A stretch of 61,328 nucleotides of DNA from Paenibacillus alkalitolerans. Lineage in GTDB: Bacteria > Bacillota > Bacilli > Paenibacillales > YIM-B00363. The stretch spans positions 1 through 61,328 of the forward strand of contig NZ_JAEMXM010000031.1 of assembly GCF_016482785.1 (NCBI RefSeq), in the 5' to 3' direction. Below are positions 1-11,269 of this stretch, piece after piece (the stretch's first letter is position 1; each line of letters begins with the position of its first letter). The notes beneath the pieces were generated by a model. It worked only from the letters and a program-made list of their open reading frames with translations. It did not search any database and had not been told where the DNA came from. The position numbers were made by a program, and so were the translations under genes.

Positions 1-140
1 GTTTCATTGTGGAACAAGCGCTGCCATTTATCCGCCTCCTGATTCCGCACGAAGCGGGTAAGTCCTTGTAGGCGAAGTTTTTTCTTGAAACATAAGAATA
101 TACCTTTCATATCGCAAAAATTTATAAATCGTCGAATTAA

Positions 141-169
141 GCCCCGCAGCCTGTTCAGGCTTACGGGGC
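141..169 (-). terminator. Hairpin, possible terminator of the DUF6062-like gene
   Basis: GCCCCG and AGCCT pair with CGGGGC and AGGCT around a GTTC loop. It lies 130 bases downstream of the minus-strand gene ending at 302. The run after it on the minus strand (TTAATT) is a poor U-tract, so termination is uncertain. I see no convincing gene in the rest of positions 1-301. Confidence 0.4.
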
Positions 170-301
170 CTCATTCGCTTCGACTCTGTTTCTGTCTCTC
201 GTAATACCGCCGCATTTTCCCGGTTTCCGCAATCCCGCATACTGCTCCAACGACGGCTCCGGTGTATTCCCCGAACAAGCGGGTCCGCGGACGGATCGAA
301 A

Positions 302-1123
302 CTAATCCTTCAATACAAAGTCGCCAAGCCTGTTCCCGCTTTTCAACTTCAACTTGTAAGACGTATCGGTTCCGGGTACCCCAACGTCCAGATGGACGGC
401 TCGTATCCACCCGCCTCTTTCCGCCCCGATGTCGGCTTCCGAATAGCTGTAATTCGCTTTTTTTTCGATTTCGGTGAGGTGCTCGATATATGTATCCAAT
501 CGTCCCAGTTGAATTTCAAGCAATTCGTCTAGGATCGCTCTGTCGGGATGATTTTGAATGAGCTGCCGTAGATGGGGATGACACAGCACGCCGCGGTTGC
601 GGTATCGTTCTTTGAAGTCTTCATCCCCCTCATAATAATCGATGATGGATTCCACATACCTCAGCTCGCACGATCTGGCCATTTCACACAGCGGACAGCG
701 ATTGTTGGATGAAAAGCTGTCCAAATAACGAACGGTTTCCGTGTCCGTCTTCTTCTTCGGTTCCTCTTTAATGCCTTGCAATATCGATCGTATACGCTGA
801 ACGGGGCTTTCTTTACTGACAGCTTCGCCGATCTTATTTCTCTCATTCATAAAAAGTTCCAGCGATGCCCGATGCTGCTCCAGCAGACCCCTGTACATCA
901 CGGCATGGGCCACAGGGTCTCCCGCCTCCCTCACCTGCCAAGCATGATGGTTGCAATAGCCTTTGGCACGTATGTAAGATCCCCTTAGCTCCGTATCGGT
1001 GAAGCCTTCCCGAAGAATAACCTTGACAGCGCGGTCGATTCTTTGTTCCACAAGCGTGCACACGGCGCAAGTTCCGTGCTGCAACGCATCCCGCAAATCA
1101 TGATAGAGAACGTATTTGTCCAT
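302..1123 (-). CDS. DUF6062-like protein with two Cys/His clusters
   Basis: A 273-residue soluble protein with no signal peptide or membrane segment. It carries two similar metal-binding-like modules: C19-x2-C22 with C57 and H59, and C143-x2-C146 with C181 and H184. Each CxxC is separated by about 34 residues from a Cys-x(1-2)-His pair, which suggests an internal duplication that binds zinc or another metal (inference). The overall pattern fits the uncharacterised DUF6062 family of Firmicutes as I remember it. The ATG follows GGAAGGCGG at 7 bases. It is a single gene downstream of the atp terminator and separated from it by about 400 bases. No function can be assigned. Confidence 0.8.
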   Translation of the reverse strand: MDKYVLYHDLRDALQHGTCAVCTLVEQRIDRAVKVILREGFTDTELRGSYIRAKGYCNHHAWQVREAGDPVAHAVMYRGLLEQHRASLELFMNERNKIGEAVSKESPVQRIRSILQGIKEEPKKKTDTETVRYLDSFSSNNRCPLCEMARSCELRYVESIIDYYEGDEDFKERYRNRGVLCHPHLRQLIQNHPDRAILDELLEIQLGRLDTYIEHLTEIEKKANYSYSEADIGAERGGWIRAVHLDVGVPGTDTSYKLKLKSGNRLGDFVLKD

Positions 1124-1337
1124 TGTATTACCGCCTTCCGTGGAGTTGAGGTTATTATTTCCTCCACGTGACAGGACATGCGCTGCAACGAGAAATAGGG
1201 AGTTATGTCCCTTCGAGCCTTGTTTTGTCGCCTTTCCCGACTTTTAAGCATACGGGACCCGACTAAATGTACGGATTGGCTGACTAATGGACGATTTCAA
1301 GGCGTGAAGATGGCTGAATTAAGCAGCTTTACCCTGA

Positions 1338-1437
1338 TTAATTGTCAGGAAAGGCGACTAATAGAATGAATAAACCCTACTGATTTGTAAGCCAAAAGCC
1401 GATTATGTACACATTAGTCGACTTTCCTGACAATTAA
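1338..1437. repeat. 25-bp inverted repeat in the DUF6062-atpC spacer
   Basis: Positions 1338-1362 and 1413-1437 are reverse complements at 24 of 25 bases, separated by 50 bases. This is the main feature of the 399-base gap 1124-1522, which has no credible ORF. Shorter related strings (GGCGACTAATAG, GACTAATGGACG) lie nearby. It is not a normal terminator because the arms are too far apart and there is no U-tract. It may be a small intergenic repeat element or a long-stemmed RNA. Confidence 0.7.
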
Positions 1438-1486
1438 CACGAGTTAGGCTGTCTATTAAGCCGGTTACTCTGACTATTGCCGCACC

Positions 1487-1514
1487 AAAAAACCGCCGCC
1501 CGAAGGCAGCGGTT
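1487..1514 (-). terminator. Terminator of the atp operon
   Basis: Read on the minus strand, AACCGCTGCC, a TTCG tetraloop and GGCGGCGGTT form a ten-pair stem with one G-U pair, followed by TTTTTTGG. It lies just after the atpC stop codon, so it ends the ATP synthase transcript. Confidence 0.9.
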
Positions 1515-1522
1515 AATGACAG

Positions 1523-1933
1523 CTATAGATCCCGGTTCTTAACGTTAATCCGCAAGAGCGCGCGCTCAAGGGCGCGTTCCGCGCGGCGGAAGTCGACGTT
1601 TTCCTGCTGCGCTTCGCGCAAACGCGCTTCCGCGCGTTCACGGGCCCGCGCAGCGCGGTCCACATCGATTTCTTCCGGAAGCTCGGCGCTTTCGGCCAAA
1701 ATGATGACCTTATCTTTCCGAACTTCCATAAATCCGCCGTGCACGGCGATTACATGGTCTTTCTGCCCTTCGATCTTGGCTGTGACGGCAGCGATGCGGA
1801 GGGGAGTAACAATTGGAATGTGGTTAGGCAAAATGCCGAGTTCCCCGTCAATTCCCTTAGCAATCACCATCTTCACTTCTTGCGAGTAAATCTTTCTCTC
1901 CGGCGTGACGATCTCCAACAACATTGTGCTCAT
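1523..1933 (-). CDS. atpC: F1Fo ATP synthase epsilon subunit
   Basis: A 136-residue epsilon subunit, the usual length. It has the N-terminal beta-sandwich (starting MSTMLLEIVTPERKIYSQEV) and a C-terminal helical hairpin rich in Arg, Ala and Glu (residues about 90-136). It belongs to the central stalk, couples rotation to catalysis and inhibits ATP hydrolysis. It is the last gene of the operon, 17 bases after atpD and just before a strong terminator. Confidence 0.97.
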   Translation of the reverse strand: MSTMLLEIVTPERKIYSQEVKMVIAKGIDGELGILPNHIPIVTPLRIAAVTAKIEGQKDHVIAVHGGFMEVRKDKVIILAESAELPEEIDVDRAARARERAEARLREAQQENVDFRRAERALERALLRINVKNRDL

Positions 1934-1950
1934 GGGCTATATACCCCCGA

Positions 1951-3351
<1,401 letters not shown>

Positions 3352-3360
3352 TTACCCTCC

Positions 3361-3491
3361 TTGCTCGTAATGGAGCACTACGCGTCAATCTCACGATTGA
3401 CTTCTTGCTCGTGATAGAGCACTACGCGTCAACCGAAGGTTGACTCCTTGCTCATGATAGAGCACTTCGCGTCAACCGCCAGGTTGACTCT
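3361..3491 (-). repeat. Three tandem 43-44-bp double-hairpin units between atpG and atpD
   Basis: Units at 3361-3404, 3405-3447 and 3448-3491, with a partial fourth (TTGCTCTCT) after them. On the operon strand each unit can form a 6-7-bp stem GTCAACC/GGTTGAC (GTCAATC/GATTGAC in unit 1) and a short GCTC/GAGC stem. The loops differ while the arms are kept. Each unit also contains AAGGAGTC or a near match, which resembles a Shine-Dalgarno sequence. It lies inside the atp mRNA. It could protect or process the mRNA or influence atpD translation, but this is inference. Confidence 0.85.
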
Positions 3492-3513
3492 TTGCTCTCT
3501 ATAATCCCGTTAA

Positions 3514-4377
3514 CTACCCTTGCGCGTTCGCGCCGGCTACGATTTCCGAAATCTCTTGCGTAATGGCCGCTTGACGCGCCCGGTTGTACTGCAGCGTAAG
3601 CGTCGAGATGAACTTTGTCGCGTTCTTGGTCGCATTGCTCATCGCCGTCATCCTCGCGCCGAACTCACTCGCTTTGCCTTCGAGAACAGCGCTGTAAATG
3701 AGCGTTTCCGCATAACGCGGCAGAATATGATCCAGCACGACTTCGGGACTCGGTTCAAATTCGTAGCTCGCGGTAACGCCTCCGTCCGACTTCACTTCCC
3801 CGAGCGGGAGAAGCGTCTTATCGACAGGCTTTTGCGAAATCGCCGAGTGGAACTCGTTGTACACCATCACCAACTGGTCGATCGTGCCTTCTTCGTAAGC
3901 TTTCACCGCAGTCGCGGCGATGTCTTTAATATCCGAGAAACGGGGGAAATCCGGCAAACCGGTCGTTTCGAACGCTACGGGTATGTCACGGCGGCGAAAG
4001 AAATCGCGTCCCTTGCGCCCGGTGACGAAGATCATATATTCGTCCTTCGAGCCGTGCTTCTCGCGAAGCGCCACCATCACTTTCCTCAGCAGGTTCGCAT
4101 TGTAGCCGCCGGCCAATCCGCGGTCAGAGGTGATTACCAAGTAACCCGTCCTCTTAATGGGACGCTTCTCAAGCATCGGATGCTTGACGTCGCCGCCGGC
4201 GGAAGCGATGCTTGCGATCACTTCCCGAAGCTTGTCGGCGTATGGACGTGCCGACTGGGCCGCGTCCTGCGCCCGCTTCAAGCGTGCAGCGGCGATCATT
4301 TCCATCGCTTTCGTGATCTGCTTCGTGTTCTGTATGCTTTTGATCTGCCGTTTAATATCGCGAATGCCTTTAGCCAT
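3514..4377 (-). CDS. atpG: F1Fo ATP synthase gamma subunit
   Basis: A 287-residue gamma subunit. The N-terminal helix MAKGIRDIKRQIKSIQNTKQ and the C-terminal helix with RARQAAITQEISEIVAGA form the rotating coiled coil inside alpha3beta3. The central Rossmann-like part contains SDRGLAGGYNANLL. It transmits rotation from the c-ring to the catalytic sites. It starts 23 bases after atpA and is followed by the tandem hairpin array before atpD. Confidence 0.98.
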   Translation of the reverse strand: MAKGIRDIKRQIKSIQNTKQITKAMEMIAAARLKRAQDAAQSARPYADKLREVIASIASAGGDVKHPMLEKRPIKRTGYLVITSDRGLAGGYNANLLRKVMVALREKHGSKDEYMIFVTGRKGRDFFRRRDIPVAFETTGLPDFPRFSDIKDIAATAVKAYEEGTIDQLVMVYNEFHSAISQKPVDKTLLPLGEVKSDGGVTASYEFEPSPEVVLDHILPRYAETLIYSAVLEGKASEFGARMTAMSNATKNATKFISTLTLQYNRARQAAITQEISEIVAGANAQG

Positions 4378-4400
4378 GTCTATTCACTCTCCTTCCGCGC

Positions 4401-5921
<1,521 letters not shown>

Positions 5922-5927
5922 TCACCC

Positions 5928-6473
5928 CTATCGTGCTTTATTGAACGATCTTTCCATTTCGGCCAACTGCGTAGCCAAGCTGCCGTCATACAGCGTGTCG
6001 CCGATGCGGATACGGACACCGCCAAGGAGCGACGGGTCGACAGCCGGCTCCACGGTTATTTTCTTTCCGGTTAACGCGCTGAATTGCCGCGCGATTTCAT
6101 CCTGTTGTTCTTCCGTCAGTTCGAACGCTGAAGTTACCGACGCTTTCGCGCGGCCGAGCGCCTCGTCCGCAATCGAAATATAAGCGGAGAGTACCGCGGA
6201 AATCGCCGAACCGCGACCGCGTTCAACGAGCAGCTGAAGCGCGTTCATCACGTGGTCCGACACCTTCCCGCCGACAGCGTCCTTCAACGCGCGAATCTTT
6301 ACGTCGCTGCCGATGTTCGGATGGTCGAAGAACGCCCGCACTTCCGCATTGCCGCCGATCGCCTCGGCTACCGCCGCCAATTGCGCTTGCGTCTCTTCAA
6401 TCGCACCCTTATCTTTCGCCACTTCGAACAGCGCTTTCGCGTACCTCTTAGCCGCTACCGCCGCGCCGCTCAT
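5928..6473 (-). CDS. atpH: F1Fo ATP synthase delta subunit
   Basis: A 181-residue OSCP/delta subunit. It begins [19 protein letters not shown], with the typical RYAKALFE helix, and ends with the conserved [20 protein letters not shown] segment. It joins the peripheral b-stalk to the top of alpha3beta3. Its start overlaps the end of atpF by 4 bases, indicating translational coupling. Confidence 0.97.
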   Translation of the reverse strand: MSGAAVAAKRYAKALFEVAKDKGAIEETQAQLAAVAEAIGGNAEVRAFFDHPNIGSDVKIRALKDAVGGKVSDHVMNALQLLVERGRGSAISAVLSAYISIADEALGRAKASVTSAFELTEEQQDEIARQFSALTGKKITVEPAVDPSLLGGVRIRIGDTLYDGSLATQLAEMERSFNKAR

Positions 6474-6952
6474 CGGTTCCCTACCTCTTTCAGGTACTTG
6501 TCGATCAGCTGGTCTTGCGCCTTCGGATCGACTTCTTTCTCGATAATCTTGGAAGCGATCTTGACGGACATCTCGCCGACTTGACTGCGAAGCTCCGCAA
6601 TCGCTTGGTTTTTCTCGTTGACGATATCCTGCATCGCGCTTTCTTTCAAACGCTGAGCCTCAGCCTTCGCGGCTTCGATCATTTCCTCCGCCGACTTCGT
6701 GCTGATCTTGCGGGTTTGCTCAACGATATCTTGCGCTTCCTTGCGGGCTTGTTCGATCGCTTTGCGCTGTTCCTCCAGCAAAGCGGAGGCTTCCTTGCGG
6801 CTTTTCTCCGCTTGCTCGATTTCGCCGAGAACGTGAGCCTTGCGCTTCTCCATTACGCTGAACAACGGACCAAACGCATACTTATTTAACAGTAAATAAA
6901 GAATCGCGAACGCGACAATCGCGAATACCGTTGATTCCCAATGGAAATCCAT
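6470..6952 (-). CDS. atpF: F1Fo ATP synthase b subunit
   Basis: A 160-residue b subunit. One N-terminal membrane helix (about residues 8-28, [19 protein letters not shown]) is followed by a long charged helix rich in Glu, Lys, Ala and Arg that dimerises as the peripheral stator stalk. It lies 129 bases after atpE and overlaps atpH by 4 bases. Confidence 0.97.
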   Translation of the reverse strand: MDFHWESTVFAIVAFAILYLLLNKYAFGPLFSVMEKRKAHVLGEIEQAEKSRKEASALLEEQRKAIEQARKEAQDIVEQTRKISTKSAEEMIEAAKAEAQRLKESAMQDIVNEKNQAIAELRSQVGEMSVKIASKIIEKEVDPKAQDQLIDKYLKEVGNR

Positions 6953-7081
6953 GTGGGGGTCACTCCCTTCTTTAAGGCGTTCATTCGCAGTCTACGCGGA
7001 CACCGGGCGAGGCAAAACGAAGGCGCGGAGGCGTTTGGCCATCCCCGCCGAACCTCGCCGGCACTTTCTAAGCAGTGCCTA

Positions 7082-7360
<279 letters not shown>

Positions 7361-7388
7361 TTACCTGCAATACAGGCCGAGCCGCCCC

Positions 7389-8174
7389 TTAATGGTGAGG
7401 GGTATCGAGCTCTTGGGACAAGTACACCATCGTAAGCATGACGAAGATGAACGCTTGAATCGCGCCGACGAAGAGCGAGAACCCTTGCCAGATGACCAGA
7501 CCCGGAATCCCGAATACACCTGCGCCGATTAATACCGCGATCAGAACTTCGCCTGCAAAAATGTTCCCGAACAAACGAAGACCGAGCGTAAGCAGCTTGG
7601 CCGCCTGCTTCAGCAGGTTGAGCGGGAAGAACAAAAAGTGCGGTTCGAAATAGTGCTTCAAGTAATGCTTCGTGTTTTGCGTCAATCCTAAGAAGTGTAC
7701 CAGTAAGATCGTGATGAGCGCGAGTCCCATCGTGACGGACGCGTCGGCCGTCGGCGACTTCCACCAGACCACTTCCGCGTGCGGATGATGGTTGCCGGCT
7801 TCATGCTGCTTGTGCAGCGCCTCGGTAACCGATTTCACTTCATACCCGAATACGCTGAATTCTTTGTCGTGTTCGGTAACGACAGCGAACGGCAAGCCGA
7901 GCATGTTCCCAATGAAGATGAACATGATGAGCGTAAGCCCGAGCGAGACGAACTGCTTGCCGATCTTCATGTCCATTGTGCTGGAAATGATGTTGCGCAC
8001 GAAATCGACGACCCACTCCATAAAATTCTGAAGCTTCCCGGGATTCGTCACGGACAAATTCCTTACGGACATGCGTGCAAGTACAAACACGATAATACAG
8101 GTGACGGTAATCATGAGGATCGCCGACAAGTCGATGCTAAATCCGCCTACGTCAATAATCGGTGATTCATGCAT
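7389..8174 (-). CDS. atpB: F1Fo ATP synthase a subunit
   Basis: A 261-residue polytopic membrane protein. The essential stator arginine is R200 in LGLRLFGNIFAGE, and the C-terminal helix region GAIQAFIFVMLTMVYLSQ is typical. It forms the two half-channels for ion access to the c-ring. A His-rich loop (HKQHEAGNHHPHAE, about residues 121-134) on the outer side is longer than in many homologues. It is the first of the eight core ATP synthase genes, directly after atpI. Confidence 0.97.
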   Translation of the reverse strand: MHESPIIDVGGFSIDLSAILMITVTCIIVFVLARMSVRNLSVTNPGKLQNFMEWVVDFVRNIISSTMDMKIGKQFVSLGLTLIMFIFIGNMLGLPFAVVTEHDKEFSVFGYEVKSVTEALHKQHEAGNHHPHAEVVWWKSPTADASVTMGLALITILLVHFLGLTQNTKHYLKHYFEPHFLFFPLNLLKQAAKLLTLGLRLFGNIFAGEVLIAVLIGAGVFGIPGLVIWQGFSLFVGAIQAFIFVMLTMVYLSQELDTPHH

Positions 8175-8184
8175 GTTTCATTTT

Positions 8185-8562
8185 TCACCCCTTTCCGCGA
8201 GGAATACCAAGAAAACCCAATAGGAGTGTTGCCAATTGCGTCACAAAGTATCCGGCGATGACCGCATAAAGATTGATGCCGGGAACTCTCAAAGCGATCA
8301 CGACCGCCAGAACCGCTACCGCCGCTCTCGTAAGAAATCCCAGATTCGTACGCCGGTACGACTGCGCCGCGGCGCTGTCCGCAATTCGTTTCACCTTACG
8401 AAACAGATATATCGCGTTGACCCAGCCGGCAAGCGCCCCGACCGCAAGACCTGCGGCAATCGGACGCGCCGTAGGGAACAAAGCCCAAGTTAGGAGGCAA
8501 AAGGACAAAAAAAAGAAGATAAACCTCGTAACGGACCGAAGATGAACGTTCAAATCATCCAT
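8185..8562 (-). CDS. atpI: AtpI-like ATP synthase accessory membrane protein
   Basis: A 125-residue protein with about four membrane helices (LTWALF..., GLAVGALAGWVNAIYLF, AVAVLAVVIALRVP, VIAGYFVTQLATLLLGFLG). AtpI/UncI proteins help c-ring assembly and may aid Mg2+ uptake in some species (family knowledge). The frame is open for 26 more codons upstream, but the ATG at 8562 follows GGAGGG at 6 bases. It overlaps the preceding atpZ-like gene by 8 bases and is followed closely by atpB. Confidence 0.85.
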   Translation of the reverse strand: MDDLNVHLRSVTRFIFFFLSFCLLTWALFPTARPIAAGLAVGALAGWVNAIYLFRKVKRIADSAAAQSYRRTNLGFLTRAAVAVLAVVIALRVPGINLYAVIAGYFVTQLATLLLGFLGIPRGKG

Positions 8563-8800
8563 CGGCGCCCTCCATGAACTTTTTGATAAGTAGGATGACG
8601 CTCCAGACGCCGGCCGCAATTCCGAGCAGCAGTCCCGCAACCATCCACAAGACGCTGCCCGTCAAGCGCTGTATGTACGAGCCGAGAAAAAAGCCCGCCA
8701 ATACGCAGACGACAAAATCGATCCCGAGAGCATTTACTATTAAAAACGTCTTCCAAGGCCGTACTGGTTTCTTCTTCGGTTCCTTGTTTTCCGCTTTCAT
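8555..8800 (-). CDS. atpZ: AtpZ-like protein (first gene of the atp operon)
   Basis: An 81-residue protein. A Lys/Pro-rich cytoplasmic start (MKAENKEPKKKPVRPWKTF) precedes two membrane helices with small-residue motifs, VLAGFFLGSYIQ and VAGLLLGIAAGVWSVI. AtpZ and AtpI together form a small membrane complex beside the ATP synthase in several Firmicutes (family knowledge). The frame extends 22 codons upstream to 8866, but the promoter at 8818-8847 lies inside that extension. The ATG at 8800, after GAGGG, is therefore preferred. Confidence 0.8.
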   Translation of the reverse strand: MKAENKEPKKKPVRPWKTFLIVNALGIDFVVCVLAGFFLGSYIQRLTGSVLWMVAGLLLGIAAGVWSVILLIKKFMEGADG

Positions 8801-8817
8801 CCCTGTAACCCTCACTA

Positions 8818-8847
8818 ATTGTAACGAAGTGTGAGAAGCTTTGTCAA
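8818..8847 (-). promoter_or_regulatory. Sigma-A promoter of the atp operon
   Basis: TTGACA (8847-8842), an 18-base spacer and TACAAT (8823-8818) on the minus strand. Transcription would start near 8811, only about 11 bases before the atpZ ATG at 8800. The leader is therefore extremely short and its Shine-Dalgarno sequence (GAGGG at 8809-8813) sits at the very 5' end. Confidence 0.75.
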
Positions 8848-8924
8848 TTCTCCTAATTTCAAACATTCCGTGAACGACCGACCCAAAAACCCTTATGCGG
8901 CAATAGTTTTCGGCCTTTCACAAC

Positions 8925-8943
8925 CATACAGTACAACTGTATG
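8925..8943. repeat. 7-bp dyad CATACAG/CTGTATG between atpZ and wecB
   Basis: CATACAG and CTGTATG are separated by TACAA. The dyad lies 17 bases beyond the wecB stop and about 80 bases upstream of the atp promoter. It has no U-tract, so it could be an operator-like site or a weak hairpin at the end of the wecB mRNA. Confidence 0.4.
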
Positions 8944-8959
8944 CTGTTAACTTTGGCGC

Positions 8960-10105
8960 TTATGGACGAAACGGTTCAGGACGCTTGTCCGAAACTCCGA
9001 AATGGTAAAGGACCGCTTGCACGATTCGCTCCGATGCGCGAGCGTCTCCGTAAGGGTTTGCCGCCCGGCTCATTCTCTCGTACAGCGCCTTGTCCGTAAG
9101 CAGCGCCCTCGCGCGTTCGTAAATGCGGTCTTCATCCGTCCCGACGAGCTCAAGCGTGCCCGCGTCGATGCCTTCCGGACGCTCCGTCGTGTCGCGAAGG
9201 ACAAGCACCGGAACTCCGAACGAAGGCGCTTCCTCCTGCAATCCGCCCGAGTCCGTCAAGATCAAATGCGTATGCGGATAGAAGTTGTACATTTCCTCGA
9301 GGTCGAACGGATCGACCAGCTTGATTCGCGGATGGCCGCCGAGCATCTCGTGAGCCGGCTCTTTCACCGCGGGGTTCGGGTGAATCGGGTACACGACCGC
9401 GATATCGTCGAACTCGTCGGCGATGCGCCGAACGGCGCGGAACACTCTGCGGTGCGGTTCTCCCTGCGACTCGCGGCGGTGCGCGGTCATGAGGACGAGC
9501 CTCTTCCCTTGCGCCCATTCAAGCAGCGGGTGACTGTAATTTTCCTTCACGATGTACCGGCCCACGTCCGTTACTGTGTTTCCGGTAATGTAAATCGCGT
9601 CCTCCGGCTTGTTCTCCTTGCGGAGATTGTTCGCCGACCAGTCCGTCGGGGCGAAATGCAGATCAGCAAGCACGCCCGTCAACTGCCGGTTCATCTCTTC
9701 CGGATACGGCGACAGCTTGTTCCATGTGCGCAAGCCAGCCTCTACGTGCCCGACCTGGATTTGCTGCAGGAACGCCGCAAAGCTGGCAAGGAACGTAGTG
9801 ATTGTGTCCCCGTGAACAAGCACGATATCCGGCTTTTCTTCCTTCAGCACCGGCTCAAGCCCTTGCAGGACGCGGATGCTCACTTCATTCAACGTTTGGC
9901 GCTGTTTCATTACGTTTAAATCGTAATCCGGCCGGATATCGAACGTTTCAAGTACGCTGTCCAGCAATTCCCGGTGCTGCGCCGTCACGCAGACGACCGA
10001 ATCGATCGTTTCTTTATGCTTCTCAAGCTCGAGTATGAGCGGGGCCATCTTAACCGCTTCCGGCCTCCCGCCGAACACCGTCATGACTTTAATGCGTTTG
10101 GTCAT
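8960..10105 (-). CDS. wecB: UDP-N-acetylglucosamine 2-epimerase
   Basis: A 381-residue enzyme (also called mnaA) that interconverts UDP-GlcNAc and UDP-ManNAc, the precursor for teichoic acid linkage units and other surface glycans. The start KVMTVFGGRPEAVKMAPLI, the VHGDTITTFLASFAA segment, HVEAGLRT, MTAHRRES and LTDSGGLQEEAPSFG are characteristic. It is a GT-B-fold cytoplasmic enzyme. An mnaA-type gene beside the atp operon is also found in B. subtilis. A 348-base gap separates it from upp. Confidence 0.95.
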   Translation of the reverse strand: MTKRIKVMTVFGGRPEAVKMAPLILELEKHKETIDSVVCVTAQHRELLDSVLETFDIRPDYDLNVMKQRQTLNEVSIRVLQGLEPVLKEEKPDIVLVHGDTITTFLASFAAFLQQIQVGHVEAGLRTWNKLSPYPEEMNRQLTGVLADLHFAPTDWSANNLRKENKPEDAIYITGNTVTDVGRYIVKENYSHPLLEWAQGKRLVLMTAHRRESQGEPHRRVFRAVRRIADEFDDIAVVYPIHPNPAVKEPAHEMLGGHPRIKLVDPFDLEEMYNFYPHTHLILTDSGGLQEEAPSFGVPVLVLRDTTERPEGIDAGTLELVGTDEDRIYERARALLTDKALYERMSRAANPYGDARASERIVQAVLYHFGVSDKRPEPFRP

Positions 10106-10214
10106 CGGTTTCCCTCACCTTTTTCGTAAAATCACTGTCTTAATCAGCCGAGAGGACTCCCACTTCTATAAGGAGAAAATCGGCTCTTCTTTGGATTTAT
10201 CCGGAAATTAGGTG

Positions 10215-10242
10215 TTGCTGTTGTGGGTAAATATGGTATAAT
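10215..10242 (+). promoter_or_regulatory. Extended -10 promoter on the plus strand between wecB and upp
   Basis: TTGCTG (10215-10220), a 16-base spacer and TATAAT (10237-10242) preceded by TG at 10234-10235. No ORF follows on the plus strand, and both neighbours are on the minus strand. This points to an untranslated RNA or an antisense transcript. Confidence 0.55.
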
Positions 10243-10248
10243 CTTGAT

Positions 10249-10440
10249 AGGAACGTATGTTCTATGACAACTGAACATTGCGATTGTAGCAGGTACACCA
10301 TGGCTCTGTTACGTAAAATGTTCAAGCCACCGTAAGAGCCGAGGAAGTGCTGAAGTTTTAATGTTCCAACAGGCTCAAAAGTAGTCCCAAAGGTTTGTCC
10401 GCGATTGACACACCAGAAAACCCCATTTCAACTGGAGTAA
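10249..10440 (+). ncRNA. Candidate structured non-coding RNA
   Basis: The segment downstream of the plus-strand promoter has no ORF but has several helices. ATGTTC/GAACAT closes a ten-base loop near 10257-10278. GGCTC and TTACG pair with CGTAA and GAGCC near 10302-10341. GGTTTGTC pairs with GACACACC near 10393-10415. ATGTTC recurs three times. I do not recognise an Rfam family, and the 3' end lacks a good plus-strand U-tract. It occupies most of the otherwise empty 348-base gap 10106-10453. Confidence 0.4.
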
Positions 10441-10453
10441 ATGGCGGGAGTAT

Positions 10454-11083
10454 TCATTTCGTTCCGAACAAGCGGTCGCCGGCGTCGCCGAGACCGGGAA
10501 TGATGTAGCCGTGATCGTTCAAGTAATCGTCGATGGCTGCCGTGTATATATCGACGTCCGGATGCGCTTCCTGCATCGCCCGCACGCCCTCCGGCGCCGC
10601 GATCAGACACATGAGCTTGATTTGGACGCAGCCGCGCTTCTTCAAGAGGTCGATCGCCGCGATCGCAGAACCGCCGGTCGCCAGCATCGGGTCGATGACG
10701 ATCAATTCCCGCTCCGTGACATCGGTAGGCAGCTTGGCGTAATATTCCACGGGCTGAAGCGTTTCCGGATCGCGGTACAGGCCGATATGCCCGACTTTTG
10801 CGGCCGGCAGCAGCTTCAGGATACCGTCGACCATTCCGAGACCCGCGCGTAAGATCGGTATGAGGCCGAGCATACGGCCGGAAATAATCTTGCTGTCGGC
10901 CTCAGCCACCGGAGTTTTTACCTTGGTGCTCTCAAGCGGTATGTCACGGGTGATTTCGTACGCCATCAGCGTCGCCACCTCGTCGACCAATTCCCTGAAG
11001 TCTTTCGTATTCGTGCGCTCGTCGCGTATGTATGTAAGCTTGTGCTGGATTAGCGGATGGTCGCACAGAAACACTTTCCCCAT
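10454..11083 (-). CDS. upp: Uracil phosphoribosyltransferase
   Basis: A 209-residue enzyme that makes UMP from uracil and PRPP (pyrimidine salvage). The PRPP loop [17 protein letters not shown] and the uracil-binding C-terminus ([15 protein letters not shown]) are clear. The frame is open for 12 more codons, but the ATG at 11083 follows AGGAGG at 9 bases. In B. subtilis glyA directly precedes upp. Here about 10 kb of other genes lie between them. A weak hairpin (CCATTT/AAATGG then GGGGTTTT) follows on the minus strand. Confidence 0.97.
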   Translation of the reverse strand: MGKVFLCDHPLIQHKLTYIRDERTNTKDFRELVDEVATLMAYEITRDIPLESTKVKTPVAEADSKIISGRMLGLIPILRAGLGMVDGILKLLPAAKVGHIGLYRDPETLQPVEYYAKLPTDVTERELIVIDPMLATGGSAIAAIDLLKKRGCVQIKLMCLIAAPEGVRAMQEAHPDVDIYTAAIDDYLNDHGYIIPGLGDAGDRLFGTK

Positions 11084-11130
11084 GCGCTTAGGCCTCCTGA
11101 CTATGGTCGTTATAAGCAAAAATCTTAACC

Positions 11131-11139
11131 ATTATAACA
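11131..11139 (-). promoter_or_regulatory. Probable upp promoter (-10 element)
   Basis: On the minus strand TGTTATAAT is an extended -10 element about 50 bases upstream of the upp start. I see no good -35 hexamer at 16-18 bases. Confidence 0.45.
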
Positions 11140-11269
11140 TTGTCCTACTTTGCATGCACCTATGCCCGGCCTTCTTAGGTTCTACCCCCTAGCAACAGTT
11201 CATAGAATCCTAATACTAGCGCAAAAGGACTCTATCACACCGCACAATCGGCAAGGAGAAGAGCAAACC

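Noticed and set aside
3361-3491. The atpG-atpD array as a CRISPR array
   Set aside because: Units are contiguous without spacers and each contains internal hairpins.
11201-11208. CATAGAAT as a sigma-E -10 element for spoIIP
   Set aside because: The -10 fits, but no matching -35 sequence lies 13-16 bases upstream.
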